DNA of 64,000 bases from Micractinium sp. NFX-FRZ (lineage: Eukaryota; Chlorophyta; Trebouxiophyceae; Chlorellales; Chlorellaceae): positions 62,001 to 126,000 of the forward strand of contig JAPTJF010000149.1 of assembly GCA_029339195.1 (NCBI GenBank), given 5' to 3'. This document shows, piece after piece, positions 54,301 through 64,000 of the stretch. Positions within the stretch are counted from its first letter, which is position 1. Every line of letters begins with the position of its first letter. Under the pieces are notes generated by a model that saw only the letters and a program-made list of their open reading frames with translations, had not been told where the DNA came from and ran no database searches. The position numbers were made by a program, and so were the translations under genes.

Positions 54301-57300
54301 TCCCTGGTGCCTCCGTGGCCCCCGGTTGCCGTGCAGGAGCCTTCCTCGGCAGTAATCGAGGAGGAGGAGGAGGAGGAGGCAGAGGAGGAGCTGTCTGGCC
54401 CGGAGCCGCCCCGGTGAGTGCAACCACACGACACCGCCTTGGGAGCGTGCTGCCCAGCATGCCACCCCCTGCAGCTCTGGGCTGCCCAGCTCTCCACCCC
54501 GCGCACATTGCAGGCTGGGCCACCCCATCTTCTGTTTCGCTCGGGCGCTGCGCCATGCTGTGGCTGCTGATGCCCTGACCTGCCGTGGCCCTGACGTTCC
54601 TGCTATCCCCTGCTGTGCCTGCTGCCCCCCTCTCCCCCACCCTGCAGCTGGGTGGGCCAGGTGCAGCAGTTTGTGCAGCTGTCCGACCTGCCCACCGAGC
54701 GCAGCGCCAGCGAGCACGCCAAGTGCCTGCACGCCATCGCCTCTGCCGTGGCCGAGGCGCGGCACGACGGCGCCAGCGAGGCGCGCGACCTGCTCAACCG
54801 CTGCCTGGAAGTGGAGCGCCTGCTGCAGCAGACCGACCTGCTGGAGCTCAACACGCGGGCGGCGCAGCAGGAGAAGGAGCAGCTGCAGGTGGGCGGGGCG
54901 GGGCAAGGTGCGTGGGGTGTGGGGTGAAAGGAATGTACAGACCCCGCTGGAAGTGGACACGCGGGCGGGCCAGCAGGAGAAGGAGCAGGTGGGCCTGGGG
55001 TGTGGGGGGTGGGGTGTGAGGTGTGGGATGGCAGGATGTGCGGGGTGTGTGTCAGGGAGGCTGGGGGATGTGTGCAGGAGGTGTGTGGGAGGTGACAAGG
55101 TGTTGGGTGTGAAAGAAAGGGGCGGACGTGCCGGAGCTCACCACACGGGCCGCCTCTGCCTTCCCCGACCCTCCTTGAACCTACCCCTCGCTGTTTGCAC
55201 CCGCCCCGCCCCCCTGCCCCACAGGCCATGTACAAGCAAGCGATGGATGAGTCTGCCCGCTTGACGCACGAGCTCACCCATGCCGCCGACACCGCGCGCC
55301 GCACAGCCGTCAAGCTGCGCGGCCGCGAGACGGGTGCGTGCCCACTCTGTTGGCGCCATTCATCCCACATCCAGTGGGCGTGCGAGCGGCGGCGCATGAA
55401 TGCACAGCCCTGGTGTTTTCGTTTGTCATGCACCACACACGTCAGCCTGCCGCGCCGCTGAACCTGCACTTAGGCTCTCCCTCCCCCTTGGTTGCACTGC
55501 TCCTGCTGCCTCCCCGCCCGATTGCGCCCCGCTCCCAGCCCTCCTCCCCCCACCCCTACAACACATGCATTTCTTGCGATTCCCCCTTCCCCTGTGCGCC
55601 CGCTCCCTGCCCTCCTTCCCCCGCCCCTACACCAACACATCCATGCCTTTTCCCGTCCCCTGTGCCGCGCCGCGCTGTGCCCGCCTGCAGAGGTGACTCA
55701 GCGTGACCTGGAGGCGGTGGCCCAGCAGGCCGCCCAGGAGCTTCTTAAGAAGAGCGGCGGCGGCGGCTTCTGGCCCTTCAAGGAGGAGGAGCGCCAGCTG
55801 GTGCGTGGCCGTGCAGGGCACAGGGGGGGACTGTTTCAACCCACCCTTCTTGGTTTCAGCGGGGACGGCTGTTGAGGCGTGTGGGTGGGGTGGGCGGCTG
55901 CTGGCCCTTCAGGGAGGAGGAGCGCCAGCTGGTGGGTGGGGTGGGCCACCAAAGGCCCGGCCGGTGTTACTGCTACTCTTCAACTGCACAGATGGTGTGA
56001 GCCGCCCGTCGTTGCCCCGCTCGTGATCGCCCGGCCTTGCTCTGCCCATGCTGGCATCTGCGACTGCAACCTGCATCCTGCCGCCGCCCGTAGCCCTACC
56101 TTCACTCCCGTATACTGCCGGTGTGTGAAGCAGAAGGCCGGTGATGGTTGGTGTTGGGGCTGGCGGTCAAACTGTTGTGCATTCCCCCCATCCCCCTAAA
56201 CACGTTTCTTTGCCTGACCCCTCCCTCCTCTGCAGGTGTTTGTGCAGCAGAAGGTGATGGAGGTGGCGGGGCTGGAGGCCAAGGTTGTTGTGCAAGTGTT
56301 TGTGGAGGGCACCAAGGCGGCAGTGGAGGCCGCCACCGCACCGCCCCTGCCCCCGGACACCGACTCGGAATCCGAGGAGGAGGATTCAGAGGCGGAGGGG
56401 GAGGCGGAGCCTGCAGCGGCCAAGGACAATGCGGCTGCTGCTGGGGAGGAGGGCGCGGCTGGCAACGGCGCGGCGCCGGCTGCGGCGGGCAAGAAGGCAA
56501 AGGCGAAGAAGGCCAAGAAGGAGAAGAAGGAGAAGAAGAAGGCGCCCGGGTTTGAGCACGTGGTGCTGGGCATCGCTGTGGGGGAGTCCTTCCCTGACGA
56601 CCGCCTCAAGTGAGCCTGCCCGCTGCTGTCTTTCTGGCTTTCCTCCCACCTCCGTTCCTTTCGTTGCGTCTGTGCGGGCGAGGGATTCGGGATGTGTTGC
56701 TGGGCATTGTGTGGGTGAAGCCTCCCCCAACGAATGTCTCAAGCAAGCGATGCTTCTATGTCCCTCTTTGTCCTGCATTATCCATGTGCACATGTCGGCT
56801 TTGTGGCAGGCAGGTATTACTGGCAGAGACCCTCTTTCTTTGGATGACAAGGTTGAAGTGCGACTGCCTTCATGTCTCACCGTACTGGGCGTGCTGGTCT
56901 GTCGGTGCTAGGCAGTACTTACCGGCAGCCCACCATGCGCACGTGCCCTCCCCCTTCCCCTGCCCCCTCTGCAGGACGCCCCTCATCATGCACATGGGGT
57001 GCGTGGCCCACCAGTACGCCAAGTGGCGCTCCCCGCCCGAGAAGTGGAGCTGCTCGCCGCCAGCGGTGTCAGAGGAGGGTGAGCGGGGCTGCTGGGCATT
57101 TGCATGGCGGGCGGCTGGGCGGGCAAGTGCAAACACGTCTCCAACGGTGGGTAAACTGCGCTGTGCGTGCCGTCCTGCCCTACCCGCCCCGGCCGGCCCA
57201 CCATTTGCCCTTGCATCCCCTGCAGTGCCCAGATCCCCCACCCCCCAACCCCGCCCCACCTCCCAACCTTGCTCTCTTTGGCCCCTGCTTGCTGCCCTCC

Positions 57301-57806
57301 TCCCTTCCCATTTCCCCTCCTGCAGGCGCATCCGCCTCCCAGGTGCCCTTCCAGCGGTACCGCATCGCCGCCGAGGGGGGCGCCTCTGTGTTTGTAGACC
57401 CCACCCTGTTTGCGCTGGCCCTCCGCTTCCCCCTCAAGGACTGCCTGAGCGAGAGCGTCAGGTGGGCCAGCCAGCGTGTGTGTGCGCGGCAAACGGTGTG
57501 TGTGTGGAGAAGCCTTTGGTCGGGCGGCGTGGCATGCTGGGAAGCCTGGCAGGCCTCTGCCGTTGCTGCTGCTGCTGCCCGTGCTGCCGCGCAGGACGCT
57601 ATCACGACGCTGCGCCTGCTTTGGTCCCTGGAGGTATGTTGGATGCCCCCGCGCACCAACCGATCCCCCCTCCCACCCCTCCCACCCCGCTCTGCAGGGG
57701 CATCGAGTTTGTGCTGAAGACGGGAGACGGGCAGTGGCTGAGCTGGCAGCACGGCCACAGCCAGGTGTCCAACTTCTATGCAGAGCTGCCGGTGCCCATG
57801 CGCTGA
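51341..57806 (+). CDS. Plastid-targeted protein with two CBM45-like starch-binding modules, no dikinase (~821 aa)
   Basis: Exons: 51341-51841, 52168-52404, 52662-52776, 53162-53240, 53426-53504, 53788-53982, 54337-54413, 54648-54888, 55225-55333, 55691-55800, 56236-56609, 56975-57078, 57326-57461, 57698-57806; total 2,466 nt. Residues 1-60 look like a chloroplast transit peptide ending near AVRASAAAD; 60-150 is a coiled coil. Module 1 (~170-335): LIMHWGVTEGQHAGWAQPP, ETVFGAY, YSVVLQVPLEG, VKCVLRR...EWIKGG, NADFFLDFG. The middle (~340-580) is Ala/Glu-rich coiled coil. Module 2 (~582-821): PLIMHMGCVAHQYAKWRSPP, VPFQRY, LRFPLKD, GIEFVLKTGDGQWLSW, NFYAELPVP. This HWG...W..PP...FVL..G..W....NDF pattern is the CBM45 signature of alpha-glucan water dikinases, but the gene ends without phosphohistidine or ATP-grasp domains. 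Module 2 has a long acidic/Lys-rich loop. CBM45 assignment is by pattern only; glucan binding is inference. Confidence 0.68.
52853..52880 (+). repeat. Exon-edge echo of CBM45-gene exon 3
   Basis: GCAGGTCCCGCTGTAGG then GTGAGT copies the exon-3 end GCAGGTCCCACTGGAGG then GTGAGC at a 94-base offset. The copy has gained a stop (TAG). Confidence 0.8.
54063..54130 (+). repeat. Exon-edge echo of CBM45-gene exon 6
   Basis: Decayed copy of the exon-6 end and donor (CTGCTGGATTCTGATGAGTG...CTCAAG, GTGAGG), offset 127 bases. GAGTGG has become GAGTAG (stop). Confidence 0.8.
54938..55155 (+). repeat. Two exon-edge echoes of CBM45-gene exon 8
   Basis: The first copy (54938-54997) repeats ACACGCGGGCGG...CAGCAGGAGAAGGAGCAG plus GTGGGC, offset 100 bases with a 6-base loss. 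A third, weaker copy of the GAGCTCAACACGCGGGC part lies at 55124-55155 with no donor. Confidence 0.75.
55893..55945 (+). repeat. Exon-edge echo of CBM45-gene exon 10
   Basis: 34 of 36 bases of the exon-10 end (WPFKEEERQL; echo WPFREEERQL) plus donor GTGGGT, offset 131 bases. The copy is intact enough to act as an alternative donor. Confidence 0.9.
56117..56180 (+). repeat. Exon-edge echo of CBM45-gene exon 11 (5' side)
   Basis: Copy of the exon-11 start (GTGTTTGTGCAGCAGAAGGT... to GTTGTTGTGC) at a 115-base offset upstream. The acceptor AG is mutated to CG. Confidence 0.7.
56685..56745 (+). repeat. Exon-edge echo of CBM45-gene exon 11 (3' side)
   Basis: Copy of the exon-11 end (GGTTTGAGCACGTGGTGCTG ... 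CTCAA) at a 133-base offset. The donor GT has become GC. Confidence 0.75.
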
Positions 57807-58586
57807 GCTGGCTGCTGAGCTGCCTCTGCTGAGCTGCCTCTGCTGAGCTGGCGCTAAGCTGGCTGCAGAGCTGGCTCTGCCCATGGGGTGAGGTGGCGCT
57901 GAGTCGCACACACTCGTGTGCGCTGCCCCGCTCTTGTGGAGGACCCCTCAGAATCGTATTGCAAACCCTGTCCTGCTGTGTGTACTAGACCCCACCTTAC
58001 GTGTGACCACAACATGTGTGTTAGTAGCCTCAGAACTACCACCCCCCTTTGCTAACGCCCCCAGCCCACACCTCATGTGTGCCATACTAGCCGATAGAGC
58101 TGCGTGGGCGCACTTTCTAGCCCCATTTCATTCGCTGCCGCCAGCCAGCCCTGCGTGTGCAGCCCCCACACCCGTCCCAAACCTAACCCTGTGCCGTCTC
58201 TTCTGCATTGGCACTGCCAAGCCAACCCCTCTTGGTATGAGGCTCTACCGCCCTCCAAGCGTTCCACGCACGTATGACTGTGTCCCTTTCGTCCCAGTAG
58301 CGCCCTTTCATCTGAGCATTACTGCACCTCGCCGCCTCTGCTGTTTCTGTCTGCTGTCTGCGTCCCGTTTGCTTCGTCCTGCGCCCGCCTCCGACCCCCG
58401 TCTATCCTAGCTCCGGGCCCTCTGCTGCCGCCCTTCTCTCAACCCGGGCTTTTCGCTGCCAATTGTCGAGTTGACACCTCTTCATTGCAAGCGCACAGCA
58501 CAACACCAACTTTGGCCTGCCTCTCCAAGCAGGCTGCAGGCAAGCCTAGCATCTGGGAATGAGAACGCGAGCTTGGTATATGCAGC
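57807..58586. other. Convergent intergenic region
   Basis: 3' UTRs of the CBM45-like gene (+) and PEX2 (-). Just after the stop, 57806-57880 is a short degenerate repeat of GAGCTGGCTSYTGAGCTGCC units. No TGTAA seen on either strand and no gene supported. Confidence 0.5.
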
Positions 58587-60923
58587 TCACCCTCCGCCGC
58601 TGCTGCCTTTGCCGCCGTCCTCGTCAGCACTGCCCTCGGTTCGTGCCACCCATGGCTGCATCGCCTCCACGCGGCGCAGGCACAGCGGGCAGCTGTACTG
58701 CTCATCCGCCAGGCAGTGCGAGCGCAGGCAGTAGTAGCAAAACAGGTGGCCGCAGGGCTGGGCTGCCCAGGGGGAGAGCATCTCAGGCACGCTGCATATG
58801 CCGCAGGGCTGCTGCTGCTGCTGCTGGTCGGTGTGCCTGCCGCCGCCCGCTGCGCCCGCTGCGGCGGCGCTGCCGGCGGCCGCAGACAGGATGGGCAGGC
58901 GGGGGAGGTAGCTGCGCAGGGCGTGCGTGATGGCCTTGACGTTCAGCAGCGGCAGCAGGAACAGGAGGAGCTCGCTGCAGCAGCAGGCAGTGGTGGTGGG
59001 GGAGCGCGGGAGGAGAGCTCAGGTGAAGGTGAGCAAACAGGTAGGAGGCAGCTTGTGTCATGTGGCACTGAACTGACCCAAGCGCCTTGCTGTCCACACA
59101 GCATGTGGCCTTCACCTGCTCTTGCAACCTGCCCCACTCGCCCTGCCCCTGCCACACCCACCTGAGCTCGCTCCACACCAGCTGCCTGTTCAGGTACTCA
59201 AAGCTCACAGAACGCGCAGCAGACGGCTGCTGGTACACCAGCCGTGCCCGCAGCAGCCGCTCCAGCAGGCTCCTGTTGTGTTGAGCGAGACAGGGAGGCA
59301 GGGGAGAGGGCGGCGCTGTATATATAAGTGGTGCAATAATCCCGACAGGCTGTGCACCTACTCAGCAGGCAGGCAGGCAGGCAGGCAGGCACGTGTACCT
59401 GGCTCTGTACAGGTGCCCAGAGGGACGCCGCCTTGCCGCCCCTAGTCCCGGCCTGCCCCCCGCACCTGTAGCGCCCCCAGCGCAGGAAGGCCAGGAAGTT
59501 TGCCAGCGAGGCAAGCCGGTAGCCAGACTCTGCCTGCCGCATCAACACCCAGCACCGCCGCCGCCAGCTGCTGCTGTTCGCTGCGTCACCCCAGTGCCGC
59601 GCCGCGACATGGTGCCCCAGCCGCGCCCAGGCGTAGCGCAGCAGCACAGCGCCACCCCCGTAAAGGCCGCGCTGCAGGGGGTTCAGACCGGGGCCTTCCA
59701 CCCCGCTGTGCCTGCCTGCCAGCTGCCGCGCCATGCTGCTGCTCAGGCCGTCGCCAAGCCCCCCGCCTAGTGTACCGCTGCCGCCACCGCTGCTGCTGCT
59801 GAGGCTGCTAAGGCTGCTGATCGTGCCAGCATCTGGCCCCGCGGCTGCCAGTGCTGCTCGTGCTGCCAGGGCCTGCCGCTGCCGCTGTACTGCCGCCTCA
59901 TTGCGGTGCCTCAAGTTCATCAGCGCCATGCCAGGTAGCGGCCGCCCCTCCCAGATGGAGAAACGAAAGATCTGGAGGGTTTGGGTTGGAGGGCACAGGC
60001 AGGCAGGGTGGTTGGAAGGTCGGTGCGACAGGATGACCAAGAGAAGCAGAATGGGGCAGAGGAAGGTGCAGGGTGAGCGAGCAGCAAGGGTGGAGCGATG
60101 CGGGGCAGGCATCCACTGCCTTGGACAGGCTCTTGAGCAACCAGCCAGGCGAAAGAAGGACCGTTACGCAGGTCGCATGATGCAGCCCCCTGTTCTGCCT
60201 GCTCTCGACCCACCACTCCCTCAACAGCAGGTCAGGCATCAGCGCCGGCCCCAGCTGCCGAACATGCAATCATGCAGTCCTGCACCCATAGCGCGCATGA
60301 GCTATACAGCAGCCTGCACAACCCAGCGCACCGGTACGCATGAGCTCCGGTTGACTGAGCATGTGCATGAAGCGTGCAGTGCAGCCACAGCGGGGCCCAC
60401 AGGTCTACAAGGGTATCAACCAGAACAATGAAAGCCTGCCCTCAAATAACTAGCTGCCTCGCTCACCAGCAGGTCCAGCAGCAGCGTGAGCTCCGGCTGC
60501 AGCCGGGCGATGGCGGCGGGGCGGAAGAGCTGGAAGCCCGCTAGGAACTGCTCCCGCAGCATCGCCGTCAGCTCGTCGTCCAGCCTGGCAGCGTCCAGCT
60601 GGCTGGACCGCATGATGGAGACATCGCACTGCTGCGCAGCGGGGCCGAGCCGCCTGCAGGCGAGCAGTGCAGGGTCAGAAAGGCGCAGCCAAGGAGGCGG
60701 GTAAGGCAGAACGGCGGCAGTGGCGGCGGCGGCGATGGCGGCAGCGGCGGCAAGGGGGATGTCGGGCGTGTCGGCAGCCCGCGTCCGCGCAAATCCCGCA
60801 CCTTGTCAGCCGCGCCAGCTCTGGGATGGTGCGCGCCCAGGCTGCCTGCCACTCTTCGGCCGGAGGGGTGCTGGGCAGCGGCGCCGAGGGCCTAGCCCCC
60901 CTCGGCGCTTGCTGATCAGACAT
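58587..60923 (-). CDS. PEX2: Peroxin 2, peroxisomal RING E3 ligase subunit (~437 aa)
   Basis: One of the three RING peroxins that ubiquitinate the import receptor PEX5 at the peroxisomal membrane. Exons 60923-60802, 60653-60467, 59971-59466, 59272-59162, 58974-58587; total 1,314 nt. N-terminal Pex2/Pex12 domain: QLDAARLDDELTAMLREQF, FRPAAIARLQPELTLLLDLL, PLPGMALMNLRHRNE, GLNPLQRGLYGGGAVLLRYAW, LLRARLVYQQPSAARSVSFEYLNRQLVWSEL, ELLLFLLPLLN. The C-terminal RING (~366-410): CGIC, PCGHLFCYYCLRSHC, YSCPLC. A Gly/Ala/Gln linker precedes the RING. A plausible Ala-rich insertion sits in exon 3 (59800-59900). PEX10 and PEX12 were considered; the FEYLNRQLVWSEL motif fits PEX2. Confidence 0.9.
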
Positions 60924-61022
60924 CTGCAGCTGTGCAGTTTGTCAAGAAGCGGCGTCACTCTGTTTAGGCCGCACGGCGGGAGCTCCACTGTTTACTCTCC
61001 TTGGCGCGCTCGGTTATTGTGC

Positions 61023-61027
61023 TTACA
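61023..61027 (-). terminator. Putative poly(A) signal of frataxin gene
   Basis: TGTAA on the minus strand, 116 bases after the frataxin stop and just upstream of the PEX2 start (60923). The two genes are only ~220 bases apart. Confidence 0.6.
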
Positions 61028-61142
61028 GTCAGGGCGATGAATAATGAAAGAAACGAAATCATGAACGGGTCAGAAGATGGCAACGCAACAGCCTGCGGCG
61101 CCGTGCCGACAGTGCGCCCATGCTGACGCTTTGCGCCGCCAA

Positions 61143-62681
61143 TCACATGCCGTTGTCGCACTGCTCGCCCTGGCAGGTGTTTAGCTTGCCGCAGGCGAAG
61201 CAGGGGCTCAGGTCCAGCTCGTGCCCCGTCAGCTGCTTGAGCTCTGCAGAGATGCGGCTGTGCATGTCGTGCCCGTCGCGGTGGTACACCCACTTGCCTG
61301 CAGGGAGCAACAAGAGGGCAACAAGAGTGGGTCCGTGGTGCGCGCAGCAAAGCGACAGCACCGGATAACGGCTGCTCCAGCCAAGGCCTTCGTGTGCAGC
61401 CGGCGGCACCCCTGCACCCATCGCCAGGGCTGGCTCCAGCCCCCGCCCCGTGACCCACCCGATCCCGCCCCTCCCACCTGGCCCCCAGTCGTAGCGCACA
61501 GGCCCGCTGAGCGGCGAGGACATCCAGATCTGCCGGTTGGGGGTCTGCTTGTTGATGACGTAAGTCCCCAGCTCACCCAGCCGCACAGTCAGCACGCCTT
61601 GCTGCAGCACACAAGGGAGGTGGCAGCAAGGCATGGCACGCTTTGCTGCTGGCAGGCAAAGGTGCAGACGCGGTCGGCCGGCAGCCAGCTGAAAAGCACT
61701 GCTGTAAGCTGCCAAAACCTCGGGCAGGGCGCAACCAGTGGTCTTCCCACGGCGCGACATGCTGCACTGCACTACTCACCAGCTGGCGCCCACCCGCCCA
61801 CCCACCCACTAGCCCAGCTGTGCCCTCAGCACCGGTGCACTCACGCTGTACTCCACATCTCCGTCGGCAATGTCCATCTCCTCAACAAAGCACTGCAGCA
61901 GTACAAATGCGGTACCGCATATGACAGCTGGCCGTGAGGGTGAGGCAGCCACGGTGCCCGGTGGCTGACAGGCAGGCAGCAGGCAACAGAGCCAAGCTGC
62001 AGCGACGTGTGTGAGATGCACCCACGGACACACACAGCAAGCTGCGGCAGCAAGTTTCCAGCGCCCATGCTGGTGCCCTGCGCCGTCCCCTATGCCAAGC
62101 CTTAGTAAGGAGCAGAGGTCAGTCCCGACCACCCTGCACACCATACCCTCCCAGGGCCCACGAAGCATCATGCCTCCTCACCTCCAACCGCTCCAGCAAG
62201 TCGTCTAGTGTGTGGTCCACAATCTTGTGGAAATGCCCCTCAGGCATGGCTGCTGCTGTGTTGCTGCAGTGGACACAACAGCAGCCGGACAGGGAGGCTT
62301 GGGGTTTGGAGTGCTGTGATGCCGCCTGCACGTAGTGCCAGCGAGCGGCAGCAGAGCGGCAGCGGAGCGGCAGCAGAGAGCAGCGCTCACCTGGCCTCGT
62401 CGCTGCCGTGCCGCCGCTGCTGTGTTGCGCATGGTATCTGCTTCCGCGCTGCCTGCAGTGCGGAGCGCAGGAGCCTGCGGGTTTGGCAACATGGACGCTG
62501 CCACTTGCGAATGTTGGCAGGTTGTGTCACCACCCACCTGCCCCCAGACTCCGTTTCGCGCTAGAGTCACGGCTGCTGCACGCTGCAGCGTCTGCCAAGC
62601 CGCCTCGGCTGCGGTCCCGCCAACAGCGCCCTGTCGCGCGACCGTCTGCAGCGCCGACCGCAGCTGTGCCAGTCCTCGCAT
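61143..62681 (-). CDS. FH: Frataxin homolog, mitochondrial, with Cys-rich C-terminal tail (~204 aa)
   Basis: Iron-binding activator of mitochondrial Fe-S cluster assembly. Exons 62681-62538, 62452-62391, 62263-62182, 61892-61845, 61601-61478, 61297-61143; total 615 nt. Residues 1-65 are Arg/Ala-rich and lack acidic residues early, as a mitochondrial presequence. Fold: [16 protein letters not shown] (helix 1), [13 protein letters not shown] (acidic ridge), [39 protein letters not shown] (family signature), [20 protein letters not shown]. After the usual last helix, the protein continues [20 protein letters not shown], with four cysteines (C-x2-C-x6-C-x4-C), which is not part of typical plant or animal frataxins I know. 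The small second exon (62 nt) is supported by phase only. Confidence 0.92.
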
Positions 62682-63595
62682 GCTGATGGCAGAGACTGGT
62701 GATCAAAAGATGCACAATTGGAGTCGGGTTGTGGCACATGCCCTTCTGCTGCTGTGCTGGGGCGGGTGTCGTGCCGCCGCTGAGCCGCTGCCGAGCTGCT
62801 GCTGCAGAACAGTGCCCTGCTAATTGAGAGTTGTTTTGGCGGTCTTTACATAAATAATGCGCCCAGCACGCAGCTGGTTGAATGAGAATGCCCAGAAAGA
62901 TTGCCCGGAAGCTCAAGGGAAAGGTTGAATGAATGGTGCCGGTGCCTGCCACGTCGGCCCGTACCCGCATGGAAGAGGTGCGGGCACAGGCCAGCTGGGA
63001 AGGAAGGCACTTAAGAACAGAGGTTGGATGAATGGCATGGGCTGAACACACTCATGGGCTCTTGCCAGGCACGTCAAAAGGTGGGGCTGGGGGGAGGCAG
63101 CAGGACTCTCGGGGGCCGCACGGACGGACACAGGTTGGATGAAATGGCAGTGGTGGTGGTGGCGCCCACGCGCGAGCCCGCCGCGGCACAAGGGCAGATC
63201 TCTAGATGCGTCGGCGTGATCAGGACAGGGATGGAAATCAAGGCAGGGGTTGAATGAATGCAGTGGGCGTCTGACGCCAAGCTCAGGCACGCTCCCGCAC
63301 AGCCAAGAGGGCGGGTGGTCCGGGCATGGCAGCAGCCCCTCTGGTTCGAGAGAAAGACTGAGGCAATGGCCCCAATGGGAAGAGTGAGGGATAGGGAGGG
63401 GCAGCAGGAGGCCAGGGATATGCAGGGTCGAAGCTTCAGAAGAAAGCTACATATGCAGGTGAATGATATGCAGGGTGAAGAATATGCAGGGTGAAAGCTT
63501 GCGCCGAAAGGTTTGCATACGCTTCCAACAGCAGAGTGATGCACGCGCCCCCTGTTAGCTGCAGCAATCGGCAGCAGGGCTTCTGCCTGCCCCGC
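62682..63595. other. Intergenic / 3' UTR region with spaced GGTTGRATGAATG repeats
   Basis: Between the frataxin start and the stop of the last gene (both minus). Copies or near-copies of GGTTGAATGAATG occur at 62877, 62923, 63022, 63133 and 63248 on +. TATGCAGGGTGAAG-type repeats lie at 63418-63495. A minus-strand TGTAA (62850-62846) could end the downstream gene's transcript, which would place the repeats in its 3' UTR. Confidence 0.55.
62846..62850 (-). terminator. Possible poly(A) signal of the right-edge gene
   Basis: TGTAA on the minus strand in an AT-rich patch (TTTACATAAATAAT), ~745 bases beyond the stop at 63596. Confidence 0.35.
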
Positions 63596-63817
63596 TCAGT
63601 CGGAGGCGGCGCCGCCAGCGGCGGGGCTGACCAGCACGGTGCGCCCATTCAGCGGCATGACCTGGCGGTTGGTGGTGCGCGCCCCCGTGGGCACCTTGCA
63701 CGCCAGCTGGACGGTGTCCCGGGGGCCCGCACCCGACCCGGCCACCAGCTCCTCTGCGGGGCAGGAGGCCAGCGACTCGCCCTGCACGGTGGCGGAAGCC
63801 GCCTGGAAGGCGTCCAG
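63596..63817 (-). CDS. Last exon of an unrecognised gene, 5' part outside window
   Basis: A consensus acceptor (CCCCGCAG) precedes 63817. The exon reads LDAFQAASATVQGESLASCP, then AEELVAGSGAGPRDTVQLAC, and ends RTVLVSPAAGGAASD before a TGA (63598-63596). The frame is phase 0 and of 73 codons. The sequence 63818-64000 behaves as intron. I do not recognise the family; no domain can be named from this fragment. Confidence 0.5.
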   Translation of the reverse strand: MDAFQAASATVQGESLASCPAEELVAGSGAGPRDTVQLACKVPTGARTTNRQVMPLNGRTVLVSPAAGGAASD

Positions 63818-64000
63818 CTGCGGGGCGGGTGGAGCACGTTTGGGTGGGGAGTAGAGTTGGGTGGGGAAGGTGGGGAGGCACTGTGCCCCTGGACATGAGT
63901 AAGCGGGCAGCCCGGCCCAGCCTAGCCCATCTCAGATTCACACCCACTCCTATCCCAGGCCAGCCAACCAACCTCGCACCCACGCCCTCCCCCCCCGCCC

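Noticed and set aside
53698..55098. 466-codon open frame on - opposite the CBM45-like gene
   Set aside because: Covers several well-phased exons and introns of the + gene; composition His/Pro/Ser-rich without family features.

Overview
This is an intron-dense, GC-rich nuclear segment of a green alga, most likely a trebouxiophyte of the Chlorella type. The reasons are GT-AG introns every 100-300 bases, heavy CAG/GCN homopeptide runs, TGTAA-type polyadenylation signals, and a plant-type gene set (plastid Mg-chelatase D subunit, plastid or mitochondrial FtsH11-type protease, fused PabA-PabB folate enzyme, starch-binding CBM45-like modules). The lineage assignment is inference. All gene models below were spliced by hand: every exon junction was checked for splice consensus and reading phase, and every complete CDS closes to a multiple of three.

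Layout, left to right. (1) 1-2865 (+): 3' part of a BtuF-like cobalamin-binding-fold protein with a glutamine-rich N-terminal part. (2) 4612-18191 (-): a 27-exon gene for a ~2,467-residue ankyrin-repeat protein. (3) 18987-24056 (+): aminodeoxychorismate synthase (folate/pABA), head-to-head with (2). (4) 24222-27578 (-): LisH/coiled-coil protein resembling the centriolar protein OFD1, tail-to-tail with (3) across a palindromic poly(A) signal. (5) 28620-34775 (-): FtsH11-type AAA metalloprotease. (6) 35337-42340 (+): gamma-tubulin complex component 2. (7) 43284-49803 (-): CHLD, chlorophyll synthesis. (8) 51341-57806 (+): plastid-targeted protein with two CBM45-like modules and no dikinase domain. 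(9) 58587-60923 (-): PEX2 peroxisomal RING protein. (10) 61143-62681 (-): frataxin with an unusual Cys-rich tail. (11) 63596-63817 (-): last exon of an unrecognised gene that continues beyond the window.

The genes are ordinary housekeeping neighbours rather than a pathway cluster. Two loci are relevant to microtubule organisation (OFD1-like, GCP2), three to plastid function (CHLD, FtsH11, CBM45 protein), and others to folate, iron-sulfur/iron and peroxisome biology.

The most unusual signal cuts across genes. At least 17 introns or intron positions in six unrelated genes contain a decayed, direct-repeat copy of the adjacent exon edge together with its splice site, 88-139 bases from the real junction. 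I call these 'exon-edge echoes'. They look like recurrent short tandem duplications that span exon-intron junctions. A second notable element is an 80-base-arm inverted repeat (candidate small-RNA hairpin or foldback element) inside an ankyrin-gene intron.
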